Shown here: positions 31,633 to 40,330 of the stretch, in pieces
How the letters are laid out: every line of letters starts with the position of its first letter
Numbering within the stretch: position 1 is the stretch's first letter
From: Streptomyces sp. SolWspMP-5a-2
GTDB lineage: Bacteria > Actinomycetota > Actinomycetes > Streptomycetales > Streptomycetaceae
Assembly (NCBI RefSeq): GCF_900091845.1
Contig: NZ_FMCI01000390.1
Span: 1 to 52,168 of the forward strand
Reading direction: 5' to 3'
DNA length: 52,168 nucleotides
Notes under the pieces: generated by a model
What the model saw: only the letters and a program-made list of their open reading frames with translations
Database searches by the model: none
Told to the model about the DNA's origin: nothing
Program-made: the position numbers and the translations under genes

Positions 31633-31778
31633 TTTGCCGTTTCCAGGTCACCTTCGAAAGGTCATTGCTGGCCAGGGAGTTGGGGAGATAGCTTCGACCA
31701 GCAGAGTTCGTCATGTACCTGCCCTGGACAGCACCTGTGTGCCGGGGCTGTCCCGTACCCGGATGATGTGGAGACCCC

Positions 31779-33305
31779 ATGGCTCATCTGCGTTCCAGAC
31801 ATCGGCTCGCCCTCGCCGTACCGGTGGCGCTCTCGCTGACCGCCTCGCTGGGCTTCCTGCCCGCGGCGGCCCAGGCCGCTCCGAACCCGGAGCCGACCGC
31901 GCGGACGACCGGCGCACCGGCCTACGCCTACCTCGTCAACACCCGCCCCGGCGCCTCGGCGGTCTCGTCGGTGAGCAGGGCGGTCAGGGCGGCGGGCGGT
32001 TCCGTCGTGGTGGCGTACGAGAAGATCGGCGTGATCGTCGCGCACTCCGCCGACCCGGACTTCGGGCGTCTGATGCGCGGGGTGCGGGGCGTGCAGTCGG
32101 CGGGCGCCTCGCGCACCACCCCGGTGACGGCGGCGGCGACCACCGACGAGGGCGCGGCCCAGGTCCTCTCCACGGCCCAGGCGGCGCGGCTCGCGGGCTC
32201 CGCGGCGAAGGGGCAGGAGCCGCTGGAGGCCGACCAGTGGGACCTGCGGGCGATCGGCGCCGACCGGGCCGCCCGGATCGACCCGGGGAGCAGGAAGGTG
32301 ACCGTCGCCGTGATCGACACCGGCGTCGACGACACCCACCCCGACCTCGCGCCCAACTTCTCCGCCTCCCAGTCGGCGAACTGCGCCAGCGGGAAGGCGG
32401 ACACCGCCTACGGGTCCTGGCGGCCTGCGGACGCGGACCACTACCACGGCACGCACGTGGCGGGCGAGATCGCGGCGGCCCGCAACGGCGTCGGCGTCGC
32501 CGGTGTCGCGCCCGGCGTGCGGGTCGCGAGCATCACCGTGGCCCAGCCGGACGAGGACTCGCTGTTCTTCCCGGAGAGCGTGGTCTGCGCGTTCGTCTTC
32601 GCCGCCGACCACGGCGTCGAGGTCACCAACAACAGCTACTACGTCGATCCATGGCTGTACAACTGCCTGGACGACCCGGACCAGCGCGCCATTGTTGATT
32701 CGGTCAACAGGGCCCAGCTGTACGCACAGCGCAAGGGCACGCTCAACGTGGCCTCGGCGGGCAACTCCAACGACGACCTCGACGCGGACGCCCTCCTCGA
32801 CGACTCCAGCCCCGACGACTCGACCCCCGTGGACCGCACGGTCGACCCGCACCGCTGCTTCGACGTGCCGACCCAGCTCCCGGGCGTGGTCACGGTCAGC
32901 GCCACCGGCGTCAAGGGCACCAAGTCGTACTACTCCAGCTACGGCGCGGGCGTGGTCGACGTGGCGGCGCCCGGCGGCGACAAGTACCAGATCCCGGACA
33001 CGCCGTCGGCCAACGGCCGCGTCCTGTCCACGCTGCCGAACAACCAGTACGGCTTCCTCCAGGGCACCTCGATGGCCGCGCCGCACGTCGCGGGCGTCGC
33101 CGCGCTCCTGAAGTCCACGCACCCGCGTGCCACCCCGGCCCAGTTGCAGGCGCTGCTGAAGGCGCAGGCGGACAACCCGGGCTGCCCGGCCGACCCGTAC
33201 GACGGGGACGGCGACGGCGTGGTGGACGCGACCTGCGTGGGCGGCAAGCGGGTCAACGGCTTCTACGGCCACGGGGTCGTCAACGCGCTGCGCGCGGTGA
33301 AGTGA
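31779..33305 (+). CDS. Secreted S8 subtilisin-like serine protease (first of two)
   Basis: This 508-residue preproprotease has a signal peptide (about residues 1-33, AQA-AP), a propeptide of the I9 type (about 48-115) and a catalytic S8 domain (about 150-505). The triad is complete: Asp180 in VIDTGVDDTHPDL, His223 in HGTHVAGE and Ser431 in GTSMAAPHVAG. Asn329 in ASAGNS forms the oxyanion hole. Cysteines at 202, 270, 296, 360 and later could make disulfides outside the cell. A close paralogue follows 191 bp downstream in the same direction. Family and secretion are clear; substrates are not. Confidence 0.94.
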   Translation: MAHLRSRHRLALAVPVALSLTASLGFLPAAAQAAPNPEPTARTTGAPAYAYLVNTRPGASAVSSVSRAVRAAGGSVVVAYEKIGVIVAHSADPDFGRLMRGVRGVQSAGASRTTPVTAAATTDEGAAQVLSTAQAARLAGSAAKGQEPLEADQWDLRAIGADRAARIDPGSRKVTVAVIDTGVDDTHPDLAPNFSASQSANCASGKADTAYGSWRPADADHYHGTHVAGEIAAARNGVGVAGVAPGVRVASITVAQPDEDSLFFPESVVCAFVFAADHGVEVTNNSYYVDPWLYNCLDDPDQRAIVDSVNRAQLYAQRKGTLNVASAGNSNDDLDADALLDDSSPDDSTPVDRTVDPHRCFDVPTQLPGVVTVSATGVKGTKSYYSSYGAGVVDVAAPGGDKYQIPDTPSANGRVLSTLPNNQYGFLQGTSMAAPHVAGVAALLKSTHPRATPAQLQALLKAQADNPGCPADPYDGDGDGVVDATCVGGKRVNGFYGHGVVNALRAVK

Positions 33306-33496
33306 CCCCGCTCCCCGCCGGGACCCCGCGGGCCCGCGGAGGCTCCCGCACCGTACGGTCCCGCCGAGGCCGCCGTACCGCCCGTATCATCCGTTTCCTC
33401 CATATCGCCCGCCTCGTCCGGATCACCTCTCTCCGCCGTCCCTTCCGCACCACAGCCCGCTGCCCGTTCCGCGAACGAAACTGGAGACACCGACCC

Positions 33497-35017
33497 ATGA
33501 CTGCGCCTCACCCCCGTCTGCGCCGCGCGATCGTCTTCCCGCTCGGCACGGCCCTGGCGACGGCCTTCGCCTTCCTGCCGAACGTCACGGCCGCGGCCGC
33601 CCCGGCCGCCGCGCCCGTCGTGTCGGACGGCCCCGCCCTCAGCTACGTCGTCAACGTCGCTCCCGGGCGCCTGCCCGCCGCGGCGGTCAAGAGATCGATC
33701 GAGCGGGCCGGTGGCACGATCGTGACGTCGTACACGCAGATCGGCGTGATCGTCGTCCACTCGTCGAACCCCGACTTCGCGAAGACCGTCCGCAAGGTGC
33801 CGGGCGTCACGTCCGCGGGCAACACCCGCAACGCGCCGCTGCCCGCCCAGTCGACGACCGACATGGGGACCCCGAAGGCGCTCACCGCCGAGGAGCTGAA
33901 GAACGTCCAGGCGGCCGCCGCCGGGCAGGACCCGCTGGAGCCGCTCCAGTGGGACCTGCCCGCCATCAAGGCGGACAAGGCGCACGAGAAGTCGCTGGGC
34001 AGCTCCAAGGTGACCGTCGCCGTCATCGACACCGGCGTGGACGACACCCACCCCGACCTCGCGCCCAACTTCGACCGCAACGCCTCGGTCAACTGCGTCA
34101 CGGGCAAGCCCGACACGACCGACGGGGCCTGGCGGCCGAGCGCCGAGGAGAGCCCGCACGGCACGCACGTGGCCGGTGAGATCGCCGCCGCCAAGAACGG
34201 CGTCGGCATGAGCGGCGTCGCGCCGGGCGTGAAGGTCGCGGGCATCAAGGTGTCCACCACCGCCGGGTACTTCTACACGGAGGCCGTGGTCTGCGGCTTC
34301 GTGTGGGCGGCCGAGCACGGCGTCGACGTCACCAACAACAGCTATTACACCGACCCCTGGTACTTCAACTGCAAGAACGACCCGGACCAGAAGGCGCTCG
34401 TCGACGCCATCACCCGGGCCACCCGGTACGCGGAGCGCAAGGGCACGGTCAACGTCGCGGCGGCCGGCAACGAGAACTACGACCTCGCCTCCGACGAGAT
34501 CACCGACCCCTCGTCGCCCAACGACGGCACGCCCTCGGACCGGGTCGTCGACCCGTCCAAGTGCTACGACATACCGACCCAGCTGCCCGGCGTCGTGACC
34601 GTCGCGTCGATCGGCGCCAAGGGCCTGAAGTCGTCCTTCTCCAACCACGGCCTCGGCGTCATCGACATCGCCGCGCCGGGCGGCGACTCGACCGCCTACC
34701 AGACCCCGGCCCCGCCGGCCACCAGCGGCCTGATCCTGGGCACCCTGCCCGGCGGCAAGTGGGGCTACATGGCGGGGACGTCGATGGCCTCGCCGCACGT
34801 CGCCGGGGTGGCCGCGCTGATCAAGTCGACCCACCCGCACGCCTCGCCCGCGCTGGTGAAGGCGCTGCTGTACGCGGAGGCCGACGCCACGCCGTGCACG
34901 AACCCGTACGACATCAACGGCGACGGCAAGGTCGACGCGGTGTGCGAGGGCTCGAAGAACTACAACGGCTTCTACGGCTGGGGCGTCGCGGACGCGCTGG
35001 ACGCCGTGACGAAGTAG
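33497..35017 (+). CDS. Secreted S8 subtilisin-like serine protease (second of two)
   Basis: This 506-residue preproprotease is a paralogue of the gene before it. Signal peptide about 1-35, I9-like propeptide about 45-115, catalytic S8 domain about 150-503. The triad residues are Asp178, His221 and Ser429, with Asn325 for the oxyanion hole. The pair share the TNNSYY...PW segment and the GDG(K/V)VDA tail, so they probably arose by tandem duplication. The ATG at 33497 is preceded by GGAGAC. A hairpin at 35046-35079 terminates the gene. It is expected to work outside the cell in protein breakdown or in developmental processing, which is inference. Confidence 0.94.
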   Translation: MTAPHPRLRRAIVFPLGTALATAFAFLPNVTAAAAPAAAPVVSDGPALSYVVNVAPGRLPAAAVKRSIERAGGTIVTSYTQIGVIVVHSSNPDFAKTVRKVPGVTSAGNTRNAPLPAQSTTDMGTPKALTAEELKNVQAAAAGQDPLEPLQWDLPAIKADKAHEKSLGSSKVTVAVIDTGVDDTHPDLAPNFDRNASVNCVTGKPDTTDGAWRPSAEESPHGTHVAGEIAAAKNGVGMSGVAPGVKVAGIKVSTTAGYFYTEAVVCGFVWAAEHGVDVTNNSYYTDPWYFNCKNDPDQKALVDAITRATRYAERKGTVNVAAAGNENYDLASDEITDPSSPNDGTPSDRVVDPSKCYDIPTQLPGVVTVASIGAKGLKSSFSNHGLGVIDIAAPGGDSTAYQTPAPPATSGLILGTLPGGKWGYMAGTSMASPHVAGVAALIKSTHPHASPALVKALLYAEADATPCTNPYDINGDGKVDAVCEGSKNYNGFYGWGVADALDAVTK

Positions 35018-35045
35018 CCGCGGGGGCGGGCACGCCCGCGTGACG

Positions 35046-35079
35046 AGGGCCGGACGGGTCAGTGGACCTGTCCGGCCCT
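35046..35079 (+). terminator. Terminator of the second protease gene
   Basis: A 15-bp stem with one G-U wobble (35046-35060 with 35065-35079) and a short loop is followed by TTCCG. It lies 28 bp after the stop codon. Confidence 0.82.
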
Positions 35080-35100
35080 TCCGTGTGCGGCCGCGCGGGT

Positions 35101-35148
35101 TCATGTCGCGGTCCATGTCTCCGTCCATGTCGCGGTCCATGTCGCCTC
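35101..35148. repeat. 12-bp tandem repeat, four copies
   Basis: The unit CCATGTCGCGGT is repeated four times with small changes (TCATGTCGCGGT, CCATGTCTCCGT, CCATGTCGCGGT, CCATGTCGCCTC). It lies between the protease terminator and the CoA-transferase operator. The 12-bp unit is neutral to frame. It may be a leader element or a degenerate slippage product. Confidence 0.92.
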
Positions 35149-35154
35149 CATATG

Positions 35155-35167
35155 TTGATTGAATCAA
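35155..35167. promoter_or_regulatory. Candidate operator TTGATT-G-AATCAA
   Basis: A perfect 6+1+6 palindrome of A/T-rich sequence lies 18 bp upstream of the CoA-transferase start in otherwise GC-rich DNA. This is the usual appearance of a repressor site. No adjacent regulator gene is present, so the binding protein would be encoded elsewhere. Confidence 0.5.
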
Positions 35168-35184
35168 TAATGCATAGTGGAATC

Positions 35185-36579
35185 ATGACTTCGATCAACA
35201 CCGCATGGTCGGCCCTGGGCGGTGACCCGGAGCTGGTCGCGCGGGTGTCGGACGAGGTGCGCCGGGACGTGCTCGACGCCGGGCTCCCGGTCCGGGAGGC
35301 GGCGCGGGCCTGCGTCGCGGCGTGCTCGCTGGCCGCGGCCGAACTGGGCGCGCGGCGCACCGGAGCCGCCGAGGTGCCCTCCGTACGGGTGGACGACGGC
35401 GCGGTCGCGACGGCGTTCGTCAGCGAACGGCACCTCCGGGTGGACGGCAGGGCCACGGCCGGGTTCGCCCCGCTGTCCCGGTTCTGGCGGACCTCCGACG
35501 GCTGGGTGCGCACCCACGCGAACTACCCGCACCACCGGGCACGGCTGCTGGCCGCGCTTGACCTGCCGGACGGCGGCAGCGGCGGGGACCCGCGCGAGGC
35601 CGACGCCGTCGCCGACGCGCTCGCCGCGCGCACGTCCGCCGAGGCGGAGGACGCGGTGTACGCGGCCGGGGGTCTCGCCGTCGCGCTGCGCACCCCCGGG
35701 GAGTGGGCGGCGCACCCGCAGGCCGCCGAGGTCCGCGCCCGGCCCCTGGTGGAGCGCGCCGTCCTGGACGCTCCCCCGGCGCCGCCGCTCGCGCCCCTCG
35801 CCCGCGGCGCCGGGCCGCTGCTGCCCGCCGCCGGGCTGCGGGTCCTCGACCTGACCAGGGTGATCGCGGGCCCCGTCGCCACCCGCACGCTCGCCCTGCT
35901 GGGCGCCGACGTGCTGCGGGTGGACGCCCCGCACCTGCCCGAACTGCCCGTCCAGCACATCGACACCGGGTTCGGGAAGCGGTCGGCGCGGCTCGATCTG
36001 GCTGTGGACGGGCGCACGTTCGACGCGTTGCTCGGGTCGGCCGACGTCGTCGTCACCGGGTACCGGCCGGGCGCCCTCGACCGGTTCGGTCTGTCGCCCC
36101 TGGCGCTGGCGCGGCGGCGGCCGGGGGTGGTGGTGGCGCAGTTGTCGGCGTGGGGCGCCCACGGGCCCTGGCGGGAGCGGCGGGGCTTCGACAGCCTCGT
36201 CCAGGCGGCGACCGGGATCGCGGTGGCCGAGGGGTCGACGGAGCGGCCGGGTGCGCTGCCCGCGCAGGCCCTCGACCACGGCACCGGGTACCTGCTGGCG
36301 GCGGCGGTCCTGCGGGCGCTCACCGAGCGCGCGGACGACGGCGCGAGCCGTGTGGTGCGCCTGTCCCTCGCCCGGACGGCCGAGTGGCTGCTGCGCGGCG
36401 TCCCGCGCGAGCCGGGGCCCGGCGCTGCCTGCGACTCCCCCGACCCCTGGCTCACCGAACGCGACAGTCCCTACGGCCGTCTGCGCCACGCGCTGCCCCC
36501 GCTGTCCTTCGCGGGCGGCCCCGGGGACTGGGCACGGCCGCCGACCCACTGGGGCACGGACGCGGCGCGCTGGGAGTGA
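35185..36579 (+). CDS. CaiB/BaiF-type CoA-transferase family protein
   Basis: This 464-residue protein has a class III CoA-transferase domain in its C-terminal half. The hallmark LRVLDLTRVIAGPVATRTLALLGADVLRVDAP lies at about residues 220-251. The N-terminal 200 residues look like a partial second copy or a fused fold, with WVRTHANYPHHRARLL. Class III CoA-transferases move CoA between carboxylic acids. The acceptor and donor here are unknown. The ATG at 35185 is chosen, with an in-frame ATG at 35170 upstream. An operator-like palindrome at 35155-35167 just before it suggests regulation. No partner catabolic genes are adjacent. Confidence 0.85.
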   Translation: MTSINTAWSALGGDPELVARVSDEVRRDVLDAGLPVREAARACVAACSLAAAELGARRTGAAEVPSVRVDDGAVATAFVSERHLRVDGRATAGFAPLSRFWRTSDGWVRTHANYPHHRARLLAALDLPDGGSGGDPREADAVADALAARTSAEAEDAVYAAGGLAVALRTPGEWAAHPQAAEVRARPLVERAVLDAPPAPPLAPLARGAGPLLPAAGLRVLDLTRVIAGPVATRTLALLGADVLRVDAPHLPELPVQHIDTGFGKRSARLDLAVDGRTFDALLGSADVVVTGYRPGALDRFGLSPLALARRRPGVVVAQLSAWGAHGPWRERRGFDSLVQAATGIAVAEGSTERPGALPAQALDHGTGYLLAAAVLRALTERADDGASRVVRLSLARTAEWLLRGVPREPGPGAACDSPDPWLTERDSPYGRLRHALPPLSFAGGPGDWARPPTHWGTDAARWE

Positions 36580-36708
36580 ACCGCCGGGAGGGGGCGGTCC
36601 CTTGTCCGGTGCCGGAGCGTCGTCCGGTGCCGGAGCGTCCTCGCGTCACCCGTCCTGTTTCGGTTGCCCCTTTCCGTGCGGGTTGGTGAAGATCGTGAGG
36701 TGACCTTG

Positions 36709-37710
36709 ATGAGACCCACGCCCGAGGTGACCGACCCGCACGGTCCGATATCCCGCCCGGCGACCGGCCGGACCGCCGCCGTGCTCGTGCTCGTCGCGCT
36801 CGGCGCCCTCATACCGACGCTCGGCCCGTCCGCCGCGCTGGCGGGCACCGGCGAGGCGGCGGCCCCCGGGGTCGCGGGTGTCGGCCTGCTGCGGGCGGTG
36901 CTGTTCGCGGCGCTCTCGGTCCCGCTGGGCGAGCTGTTCGTGGACCGGCTGGCGCGCGGGGTGCCGGGCGCGCCGGCCGACCGGCCCCGGAGCTGGTCGG
37001 TGCCCGCGGCCTGCGCCGGTCTCGTCGCCGCCCTCGGACTCGCCTCCGTCGTGGCCACCGGCAACCTGGTGCCGCACAGCCTCGCCGCGATGGACCTCGG
37101 CGGCCTGCACGGCTCGCGGGACGGCAGGCTGGCCCTCGTCGAGGTGAACGCCTTCCTGCTGGCGGCCCTGTGCGCCGGTGCCCGGAGCCCGCTCGGCCGG
37201 TTGTGGCCGCTGGCCGCGGTGGTCGTCGCGGAGGCCCTGCGCGCCCACCCGACCACCGAGCACACCGCGTTGCTGGGCTCCGGGCTCACCCTGACGCATC
37301 TGCTCTGCGCGGCCCTGTGGACGGGCGGCCTGCTGCACGCGCTGCGGCTCCTGCGGCACTGGGGGCCGGGCGCGGCGGGTCCGGCGCTGCTCGGCCTCTA
37401 CGCGCGCGCGGCGGGCGTGCTGCTGGCCGTCATCACCGCGACCGGGGTGTGCAGTTCGCTGCGCCGGATGCCGCCCGGCACCGTCCTCGAACAGATGACG
37501 ACGACGGCGTACGGGCGGGTGCTGCTCGCCAAGGTGCTCCTGGTGGCCGCGGTGGCGCTGCTCGCCCTGTGGGCTCGGACGCGGCTGCGCCGGGCGGCCG
37601 ACCCGCTGACCGCCTGTGCCCCCGCGCGGGCCGAGGTGGTGGCGCTGGGGGCGGTGGTCGCGGTGTCGGGACTGCTGACGGCGCTGCCGCTGCCGATCCG
37701 GTGGTCCTGA
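36709..37710 (+). CDS. CopD-like copper-resistance/membrane protein
   Basis: This 333-residue membrane protein has about eight hydrophobic helices. It matches the CopD domain family: conserved histidines and the segments HLLCAALWTGGLLHA and TGVCSSL / LLAKVLLVAAVALLAL fit. CopD proteins help move copper across the membrane, often with CopC. No CopC gene lies adjacent here. The ATG at 36709 is preceded by GTGAGG; a TTG at 36706 is also in frame. It converges with the zinc-dehydrogenase gene across a 40-bp tandem-repeat array. Family is likely, but copper transport is inference. Confidence 0.82.
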   Translation: MRPTPEVTDPHGPISRPATGRTAAVLVLVALGALIPTLGPSAALAGTGEAAAPGVAGVGLLRAVLFAALSVPLGELFVDRLARGVPGAPADRPRSWSVPAACAGLVAALGLASVVATGNLVPHSLAAMDLGGLHGSRDGRLALVEVNAFLLAALCAGARSPLGRLWPLAAVVVAEALRAHPTTEHTALLGSGLTLTHLLCAALWTGGLLHALRLLRHWGPGAAGPALLGLYARAAGVLLAVITATGVCSSLRRMPPGTVLEQMTTTAYGRVLLAKVLLVAAVALLALWARTRLRRAADPLTACAPARAEVVALGAVVAVSGLLTALPLPIRWS

Positions 37711-37799
37711 GAGGCGGGTACCGACCGTGGGGAGGGAGAGGGGAGGGAGAGAGAGGCACGGGTCACGGTTGATCAATGTGGTCATGGTCCGGGTCAGTC

Positions 37800-38014
37800 A
37801 TTGACGCGATCCACTCTGGATACCGACGGCTGCCGGTCCGCCCCCTCGATCAACCATTGACGCTGACGGCTGCCGCTCCACCCTCTCGATCAACCATTGA
37901 CGCCGACCGCCGCCGGTCCGCCCCTCAATCCACTATTGACGCCGACCGCTGCCGATCCACCCCCTCGATGCACCATTGACGCCGACCGCTGCCGCTCCAC
38001 CCTCTCGACCCCTC
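37800..38014. repeat. 40-bp tandem repeat array in a convergent junction
   Basis: Five units begin ATTGACG at 37800, 37856, 37896, 37935 and 37975, with spacings 56, 40, 39 and 40. The first unit carries a 16-bp insertion. Each holds ATTGACGCCGACCGCTGCCG and then a C-rich segment ending near TCGATCAACC. The unit length is not a multiple of three, so the array is non-coding. GGTTGATCAATG at 37768-37779 is an inverted match to the unit junction. The remaining 37711-37799 and 38015-38051 hold no gene. Confidence 0.95.
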
Positions 38015-38051
38015 CGCGCGATCCGCCCCCTCCCCCTCCGCTCCCCTCCCC

Positions 38052-39098
38052 TCAGCCCGTGGTGACCAGGACCTTCAGGGCCGTGCGCTCGTCCATCGCG
38101 CGGTAGCCCGCGGGGACGTCCTCCAGGCCCACGGTGAGGTCGAAGACCGGTGACGGGTCGACCGTGCCGTCCAGGACGTCGGGCAGCAGCTCGGGGATGT
38201 AGGAGCGGACCGGGGCGACCCCGCCGCGCAGGGCGATGTTCCGGTCGAACATGTCGCTGAGGTCGAGTCCGGTGGCGCTGCCGTGCGGGACGCCGACGAA
38301 GCCGATGGCGCCGCCGTCCCGGGTGATGCGCACGGCGGTGCGCATGGACTGCTCGGTGCCGACCGCCTCGACGACGGCGTGCGCGCCCTGACCGCGGGTG
38401 AGTTCGCGGACGGCGGCGACGGCGGCCTCGCCGCGTTCGGCGACGACGTCGGTGGCGCCGAACCGGCGGGCGAGGTCGGTGCGGGCCTGGTGGCGGCCGA
38501 GGGCGATGATCCGTTCGGCGCCCAGCCGCTTCGCGGCGATGACCGCGCAGAGGCCGACGGCACCGTCCCCGACGACCGCGACGGTGGCGCCGGGCCGGAC
38601 GCCCGCGCCGAGGGCGGCGTGGTGGCCGGTGCCGAGGACGTCGGAGAGGGTCAGCAGGGCGGCGAGCAGCCGGTCGTCGGAGACGGCCTCCTTCGGCAGC
38701 CTGACCAGCGTGGCGTCCGCGAACGGCACCCGCACGGCCTCGCCCTGGCCGCCGTCGTAGCCGACCGAGCCCCAAAAGCCGCCGTGCGGGCAGGAGGTGG
38801 TGAGCCCTTCGCGACAGTAGGCGCAGACGCCGTCCGACCAGACGAAGGGCGCGACGACCAGGTCGCCGCGGCGCAGCGAGCCAACCTTGGAGCCGGTCTC
38901 CTCGACGAGGCCGAGGAACTCGTGGCCGATCCGCTGGCCCGGCGTGCGCGCCGAGTCGCCGCGGTAGGCCCACAGGTCGCTGCCGCAGACGCAGGCGCGC
39001 AGCACCCGGACCACGGCGTCGGTGGGCAGGCGCACCACCGGTTCGGGGACGTCCTCCACCCGCAGGTCGAAGGGGGCGTGGATGGTGGTGGCGCGCAT
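38052..39098 (-). CDS. Zinc-dependent alcohol dehydrogenase family protein
   Basis: This 348-residue MDR enzyme has the zinc-ligand segments CVCGSDLWAYRG (Cys in residues about 36-40) and the GHEFLG motif at about 58-63. A CAYCREGLTTSC segment corresponds to the structural zinc lobe, with three of the four usual cysteines. The Rossmann motif AVVGDGAVGLCAV falls at about 170-182. It should oxidise an alcohol or reduce an aldehyde with NAD(P); the substrate is unknown. The ATG at 39098 gives full length. It converges with the CopD-like gene across the 40-bp repeat array. It is a common streptomycete family. Confidence 0.9.
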   Translation of the reverse strand: MRATTIHAPFDLRVEDVPEPVVRLPTDAVVRVLRACVCGSDLWAYRGDSARTPGQRIGHEFLGLVEETGSKVGSLRRGDLVVAPFVWSDGVCAYCREGLTTSCPHGGFWGSVGYDGGQGEAVRVPFADATLVRLPKEAVSDDRLLAALLTLSDVLGTGHHAALGAGVRPGATVAVVGDGAVGLCAVIAAKRLGAERIIALGRHQARTDLARRFGATDVVAERGEAAVAAVRELTRGQGAHAVVEAVGTEQSMRTAVRITRDGGAIGFVGVPHGSATGLDLSDMFDRNIALRGGVAPVRSYIPELLPDVLDGTVDPSPVFDLTVGLEDVPAGYRAMDERTALKVLVTTG

Positions 39099-39444
39099 GA
39101 GCGGGTCCTTCTGGTGCGGTGGTACGGCGTGCGTGCGCCCCGGGGGCGGACGCGGACGGTGGCGCGTGTCCGGGGCCCGCGGTGACCGGTCTGTCCGGGG
39201 TCGGAAGAACCCGGGCCGTGCGGTGTCCGGTCGCCCGGCGGTGCCCGGTCCGCCCGCCGCCGGGTCGGGCGGGGCGCCCGGTCCTCCGGGGAGGCGGACG
39301 GGGTGCCCGCCCGGTGGTCGTCGGGTGGTGCGGGCGTCCGTAGGGGGCGCGCGTCTCACCGTACGCCCGCCGGGATGACCCGTCGCGCGGGGGCGCGGAT
39401 GCGGCCCGGGGCCCTCACCCGGCCGCGGGCGCCCCTGGCGCGGT
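39099..39444. other. Intergenic region between the dehydrogenase and VIT-type genes
   Basis: These 346 bp lie upstream of the dehydrogenase and downstream of the VIT-type gene, both on the minus strand. The DNA is extremely GC-rich, with no frame carrying convincing coding bias. I see no operator, repeat or clear promoter. Confidence 0.6.
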
Positions 39445-40158
39445 TCACACCCCCGCCGCCCCCAGGAGGGTCCCCGCCGCGTAGGTGACGCCCATCGCGA
39501 GGGCGCCGCCGAGCACGTTGCGCAGGATGGCGCGGCGGGGCTCCGCGCCACCGAGGCGGGCGCTGCTCCAGCCGGTGAGGGTCAGGGCCGCAAGGACGCA
39601 GCCGACGGTGATCAGGAGCCGCAGGCCGGCCGGGGGCAGGACGATCGCCAGGAGCGGCAGCAGCGCGCCCGCGGTGAACGCCAGGAAGCTCGCCCAGGCC
39701 GCGTGCCAGGGGTTGGTCAGCCGGTCGGGGTCGATGCCCAGCTCGACGGCGGCGTGCGCCTTCAGGGCGTCGCGTTCGGTGAGCTGGACGGCCGCCTCGC
39801 GGGCGACCTCGCGGGACAGGCCGCGCCCCTGGAGCAGCTCGGTCAGCTCCTCCAGCTCGGCGTCCGGCTGCTCGCGCAGTTCGCGCTTCTCGGCGGCGAG
39901 GGCGGCCAGTTCGGAGTCGCGCTGGGTGGAGACGGAGACGTACTCGCCCGCGGCCATCGACATCGATCCGGCGAGCAGCCCGGCCAGTCCCGCGGTCAGC
40001 AGGGCGGAGCGGTCGTCGGTGGCCCCGGCGACGCCGACGACGAGTCCGGCCGTGGAGACGATGCCGTCGTTGGCCCCGAGCACGGCGGCGCGCAGCCAGT
40101 TGAGCCGGGAGCCGAGGGCGCCGCCGTGGGCCTCGCCCTCGTGGGTTGGTTCGGTCAC
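39445..40158 (-). CDS. VIT1/CCC1-family (iron/manganese) transporter
   Basis: This 237-residue membrane protein has the VIT1/CCC1 family start NWLRAAVLGANDGIVSTAGLVVGVAGA (about residues 19-45) and SMAAGEYVSVSTQRDSE (about 66-82). About five helices flank a cytoplasmic Glu-rich domain (about 80-140) that usually binds metal. Members move iron or manganese out of the cytosol. The GTG at 40158 is chosen from family length, but no Shine-Dalgarno lies before it, so leaderless translation or another start is possible. It diverges from the DEDDh exonuclease gene. Confidence 0.88.
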   Translation of the reverse strand: MTEPTHEGEAHGGALGSRLNWLRAAVLGANDGIVSTAGLVVGVAGATDDRSALLTAGLAGLLAGSMSMAAGEYVSVSTQRDSELAALAAEKRELREQPDAELEELTELLQGRGLSREVAREAAVQLTERDALKAHAAVELGIDPDRLTNPWHAAWASFLAFTAGALLPLLAIVLPPAGLRLLITVGCVLAALTLTGWSSARLGGAEPRRAILRNVLGGALAMGVTYAAGTLLGAAGV

Positions 40159-40330
40159 ACCGGGAGGATGGCACCCGGACGGCCGCGCGGGCCCCACCGA
40201 CGCTCCCCGCGCCCGGTGCCGCACGGAGGTGCGGGTGCGCCGCGCGGTGTTCGAACGGGCCCTGTCCGCAGGGCCGCTGACCGACCCTCGGGCGACGGGC
40301 TGTCAGTCGCGGCCCGTATCCTCGGGGACC

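Noticed and set aside
37800..38014. CRISPR array
   Set aside because: The units follow each other as near-identical tandem copies with no unique spacers, and no cas gene lies nearby.
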